Assembly: GCA_016795385.1 (NCBI GenBank)
Contig: JAEUHI010000076.1
Location: forward strand, 1 to 64,000
Direction of reading: 5' to 3'
Source of the DNA: Verrucomicrobiales bacterium
GTDB lineage: Bacteria > Verrucomicrobiota > Verrucomicrobiia > Verrucomicrobiales > DEV007
Length of the DNA: 64,000 nt
A model generated the notes under the pieces. That model did not search any database and was not told where the DNA came from. It saw only the letters and a program-made list of their open reading frames with translations. Both the position numbers and the translations under genes were made by a program. Position 1 is the first letter of the stretch; each line of letters begins with the position of its first letter. This document shows, piece by piece, positions 61,218 to 64,000 of the stretch.

Positions 61218-63416
61218 TCACGGTGCCGCGGAGAAATAGCGCTTCGCGAGCGCATCGGAGACGGCTTTGGTCTCTTCGTCGGAGAGGACGCGATCGTAAA
61301 CGACGATCTCGTAGACGACATTGTTGGTCACGGCGTCGTGCCCGTCGCCAAAGCCCCGTTTGCCGAACATCATCAAGTTGAGCGGTGATCCGCTGAAGAC
61401 CACCGGGCCTTTTGCCTCGACCGGACGACCGCCCGGAGTGGCGCCGGTCGCATTGACCCCCGTGATCCGCTGCTCTTTGGCGGCGGGATTCCAACGATGC
61501 ACGAAGATCCCGAGATCGCCGCTGGGCCAGGTGACGGAGACGCGTTGTTCCGTGCCGTCTCCGACTCCTTTCGTGGCGATGTGCACCTTGCCATCGTAGC
61601 CCGTCGAGAGTTGGATATAGCGGTTGTCCCAGGTCGGCGCCTGAAAACGATAGATCCGGTCGTCACCGGCCTCGAGTTCCGCGACGAGCGCGATGGTGAT
61701 TCCGTCAGGGAGTTCGACATCGTGTTTCAACATCGAGAGCGAGCTGCGGTTGGTGGTCGTCAGTCCCCGCTGGGTGCCGCGGATGCCGGCGATCTGGGCC
61801 GCGCTGCTCTCCACGAGGCGGGGCAAATGTTCGCCCTTCGGATCTCCGGAATCGCGGAGCAGGGCGAGTTCCTTGCGGTTGGAAACGAGGTTCACCCAGG
61901 CCGCGACCTGGTCGCCCGCCTTCGCCGGGGTGCGATAATCCCGCCCGAGCGCGGCCTTCGCCCCGCTGAACCATGCGAAGATCGAGTCGGCGGCAGGCAG
62001 GGGCGGCAAGGCGGGCGCTCCATCCGCGCTGGATAGCTGCGCCGGATGCGGGATGGGAGGCAGCTCGGCCACGCCCGGATTCACGACAACGGCCGGATTC
62101 GCCCCCGTCGCGACCGCAGGATCCGTTTTCTCCCCTCCGCCGCGAACGAGGAGCCAGGCGAGCACCACGAGCAAGATCGGGACACCGGCGACGATCCCCT
62201 TGCCAACCGGAGTCAGCGTTTGCCAAAACTGCAGCACTCCCCGCGGAGCCGCGCCACGGGGTGGGTCTTTTTGCCTCCCCGCGGACGGGACGACCGCCCG
62301 CGTCGTGGGTCGGGCCTGCCCGGTGACATTGCCCCGGATCGACCCCGTCGCGGCGGGAGGCAGGATCGGTGTTCGCGCACCGGTGACCGGTCCCGTCGCC
62401 CTGCGGGTCGCCGGGATGGGGCCACTCGCCGTCTGCAGCACGCGCGTGCCCGGCACCGGATCGGTTGGAGGACCGACCGGGCCGCTCGGCGGCGGGGGCC
62501 CGACTGGACCGGTCACGGGTGTGCCGACGACCCGGGCAAAGGGAATGTCGTCGTCTTCCCCGGCCACTCTCGCCACAGGCACATAGGGGATGCCCTTGAT
62601 GGCCTCCTGGAATTGCCTCAAGGCATCACGGGCGTCCCTCGGGCGATCCTCCGGATCGCGGGAAATCAGCCGCATGAGCCAGTCGGCCACGAGCGGGGGC
62701 AGATCGGTGCGACGTTCACCGATGTGCTGGCACCGGTGTTTGATGTGATTCATCGACGTCTCCGCCGGATTGCCTCCGGTGAAGGGCGACTCCTGTACCA
62801 GCATGTAATAAAAGACACACCCGAGCGAATAGAGATCGGTACGTTGGTCGAGCGGGCGCAGCTCGAGCTGCTCCGGAGCGATGAAATCGATCGAGCCGAG
62901 AAAGGACCCTCGCTGATCGAGCGTTTGCAGGGAAGGCTGTTGGCTGAATTTCGCGAGACCAAAATCGAGCAACTTCACGAGGAAACGGCCCGATGCCGTC
63001 ACCGTCAGCATGATGTTGCCCGGCTTGATATCGCGATGCAGCAGATTCAGCTCGCCGGCGGCGACGAGCGGCTCGAGGCACTGCCCCGCGACGTCGCGGA
63101 AATCCTCCCACGAAAGCGCTCCCGATTTCATGATGCTGTGCAGGTCCTCGCCCTCGACCAGCTCCATCACCACGAACGGCCCTTCCGCATCCTCCTCAAA
63201 GGCGAAGACCGTCACCACATTCGCATGGGAAAAGCGCGCCAGAGCCGCGGCCTCGCGGGCGAGTGACTCCCCGGCGGTCTCGTTGAGATTCGTCTCTTCG
63301 ATCGGCAGCAGTCGCTTCAAGGCCACCTCGCGTCCCATCACGGTATCGTAGGCACGGTAGACCGCGCTCATGCCCCCTCTCCCGATCCTGCCGCGTACTT
63401 GGTAGCGTTCTGACAT
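61218..63416 (-). CDS. Transmembrane Ser/Thr protein kinase with a C-terminal lectin-like domain
   Basis: 732 residues. Kinase domain 1-280 with loop GRGGMSAVY (12-20), K34, HRDIKPGN (127-134), DFG (151-153) and IAPE (179-182). A Pro- and Gly-rich linker (about 290-415) leads to one membrane segment (GKGIVAGVPILLVVLAWLLV, about 425-445). The outside part ends in a LamG/concanavalin-like domain (GITIALVAELEAGDDRIYRFQA, then VVYEIVVYDRVLSDEETKAV). The kinase signals inward from a lectin-like sensor. It is convergent with the RRM gene and divergent from the ROK kinase. Confidence 0.92.
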   Translation of the reverse strand: MSERYQVRGRIGRGGMSAVYRAYDTVMGREVALKRLLPIEETNLNETAGESLAREAAALARFSHANVVTVFAFEEDAEGPFVVMELVEGEDLHSIMKSGALSWEDFRDVAGQCLEPLVAAGELNLLHRDIKPGNIMLTVTASGRFLVKLLDFGLAKFSQQPSLQTLDQRGSFLGSIDFIAPEQLELRPLDQRTDLYSLGCVFYYMLVQESPFTGGNPAETSMNHIKHRCQHIGERRTDLPPLVADWLMRLISRDPEDRPRDARDALRQFQEAIKGIPYVPVARVAGEDDDIPFARVVGTPVTGPVGPPPPSGPVGPPTDPVPGTRVLQTASGPIPATRRATGPVTGARTPILPPAATGSIRGNVTGQARPTTRAVVPSAGRQKDPPRGAAPRGVLQFWQTLTPVGKGIVAGVPILLVVLAWLLVRGGGEKTDPAVATGANPAVVVNPGVAELPPIPHPAQLSSADGAPALPPLPAADSIFAWFSGAKAALGRDYRTPAKAGDQVAAWVNLVSNRKELALLRDSGDPKGEHLPRLVESSAAQIAGIRGTQRGLTTTNRSSLSMLKHDVELPDGITIALVAELEAGDDRIYRFQAPTWDNRYIQLSTGYDGKVHIATKGVGDGTEQRVSVTWPSGDLGIFVHRWNPAAKEQRITGVNATGATPGGRPVEAKGPVVFSGSPLNLMMFGKRGFGDGHDAVTNNVVYEIVVYDRVLSDEETKAVSDALAKRYFSAAP

Positions 63417-63562
63417 GTTTCAAAATCGAAATCACGGATCCCGGCACTCACCACGAGGTCCGCACTTGCGACTTGATTGTCCTACATTTCCCGGCCATAT
63501 CCAAGGAAATCACCCCGTCTCGCGTAGATGCGGCGATCCTCCCCGCCTCCCCCGTTTTCCGC

Positions 63563-64000
63563 ATGACTTTCCCCTCCCCGACCACCTCTCCGCCCCTCTT
63601 GGCCGCGATCGAGGCCGGTGGCACCAAGTACGTCTGTGCCGTCGCGACCGATCCGGCCCGACCGCTCCTCGAGACCCGTTTCCCCACCGGCGATCCCCAC
63701 GAGACCGCGGCCCGGGCCGTCGCCTTTTTTCAGGAAGCAAGCGCCTTGCATGGCCCCATCGCCTCGCTCGGCATTGGCACCTTCGGCCCCGCGCGGCTCG
63801 ATCGGGCCGCCGCGGACTACGGCAACATCCTCACCACCCCGAAAGCCGGATGGTCACAGTTTCCCCTCGTCGCGGAATTGAGGCGGGCTCTCGGCGAAGA
63901 TCTGCCTGTCACTTTCGAGACCGATGTGAACGCCGCCGCCGTCGGCGAAGCCCGTCACGGAGCCGCCCGCGGCGTGCGCCGGGTCGCCTATCTCACCATC
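63563..64000 (+). CDS. ROK-family sugar kinase (fructokinase type), partial
   Basis: The first 146 residues; the gene runs past the right edge. AIEAGGTKYVCAVA is the ATP-binding signature of the ROK family, and GIGTFGPARLD plus VTFETDVNAAAVGEARHGAARG are the sugar-binding blocks. It phosphorylates a hexose, probably fructose or glucose. The rest, including the zinc site, lies outside the window. It starts 146 bp from the divergent kinase gene. Confidence 0.92.
   Translation, partial: MTFPSPTTSPPLLAAIEAGGTKYVCAVATDPARPLLETRFPTGDPHETAARAVAFFQEASALHGPIASLGIGTFGPARLDRAAADYGNILTTPKAGWSQFPLVAELRRALGEDLPVTFETDVNAAAVGEARHGAARGVRRVAYLTI

Overview
The window is about 62-65% GC, densely coding, and reads like a chromosome segment of a Verrucomicrobia-type bacterium (inference, no rRNA marker is present). 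The pointers are the family-10-type pectate lyase, a sialidase-like Tat enzyme, a DUF4350/DUF4129 membrane cluster, a type II secretion pseudopilin-secretin operon without its ATPase, and several dispersed palindromic repeats. The cell is Gram-negative in build (ExbB/ExbD/TonB-like, secretin, RND pump with adaptor).

Region 1 (1-8296) looks like an integrated element next to the 3' end of a tRNA-Asn gene. A tyrosine recombinase (7137-8120) lies beside the tRNA. Left of it come an Xre regulator with a small excisionase-like partner, a replication-initiator-like protein with internal 15-bp repeats, and then a tight minus-strand run: a DUF5131 (phage Gp37/Gp68-like) protein fused to a plasmid-type DNA-binding domain, a soluble Ser/Thr kinase, and a 397-residue protein of unknown family. 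This cargo is the best candidate for an undescribed system. The left end of the element lies outside the window.

Region 2 (8297-18062) is chromosomal housekeeping: an acidic protein, peptide deformylase, ExbD-ExbB-TonB-like energy coupling, an OGG-type DNA glycosylase, the redox repressor Rex, a sugar-1-phosphate nucleotidyltransferase and pyruvate kinase. It is followed by 1.6 kb without a clear gene. That stretch carries a possible short gene, hairpins, two perfect palindromes, a dispersed repeat and a tRNA-His-like sequence.

Region 3 (18063-27044) has an HNH protein, a phosphoesterase, a small cytochrome c and a seven-gene secretion operon ending in GspD. Region 4 (27079-39193, all minus) has an acyltransferase, a lipoprotein, the DUF4350/DUF4129 membrane cluster, PdxJ, an L,D-transpeptidase with a long coiled coil, envelope proteins of unknown role, an AIM24 protein and a phosphatase.

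Region 5 (39272-47498) holds a sirtuin, sialidase, pectate lyase, envelope proteins, a dehydrogenase and tRNA-Ser(UGA). The tRNA is followed by a tandem array whose ~121-bp units each end in the last 16 bases of the tRNA, much like the tyrT repeats of E. coli. Region 6 (47499-64000) has acetolactate synthase (ilvB, ilvN), a five-gene sulfur-type operon (adaptor, RND pump, rhodanese, two half-size YeeE proteins), a LysM protein, a phosphodiesterase-TPR-sulfotransferase fusion, a glycine-rich RRM protein with a long leader, a membrane Ser/Thr kinase with a C-terminal lectin-like domain, and the start of a ROK sugar kinase.
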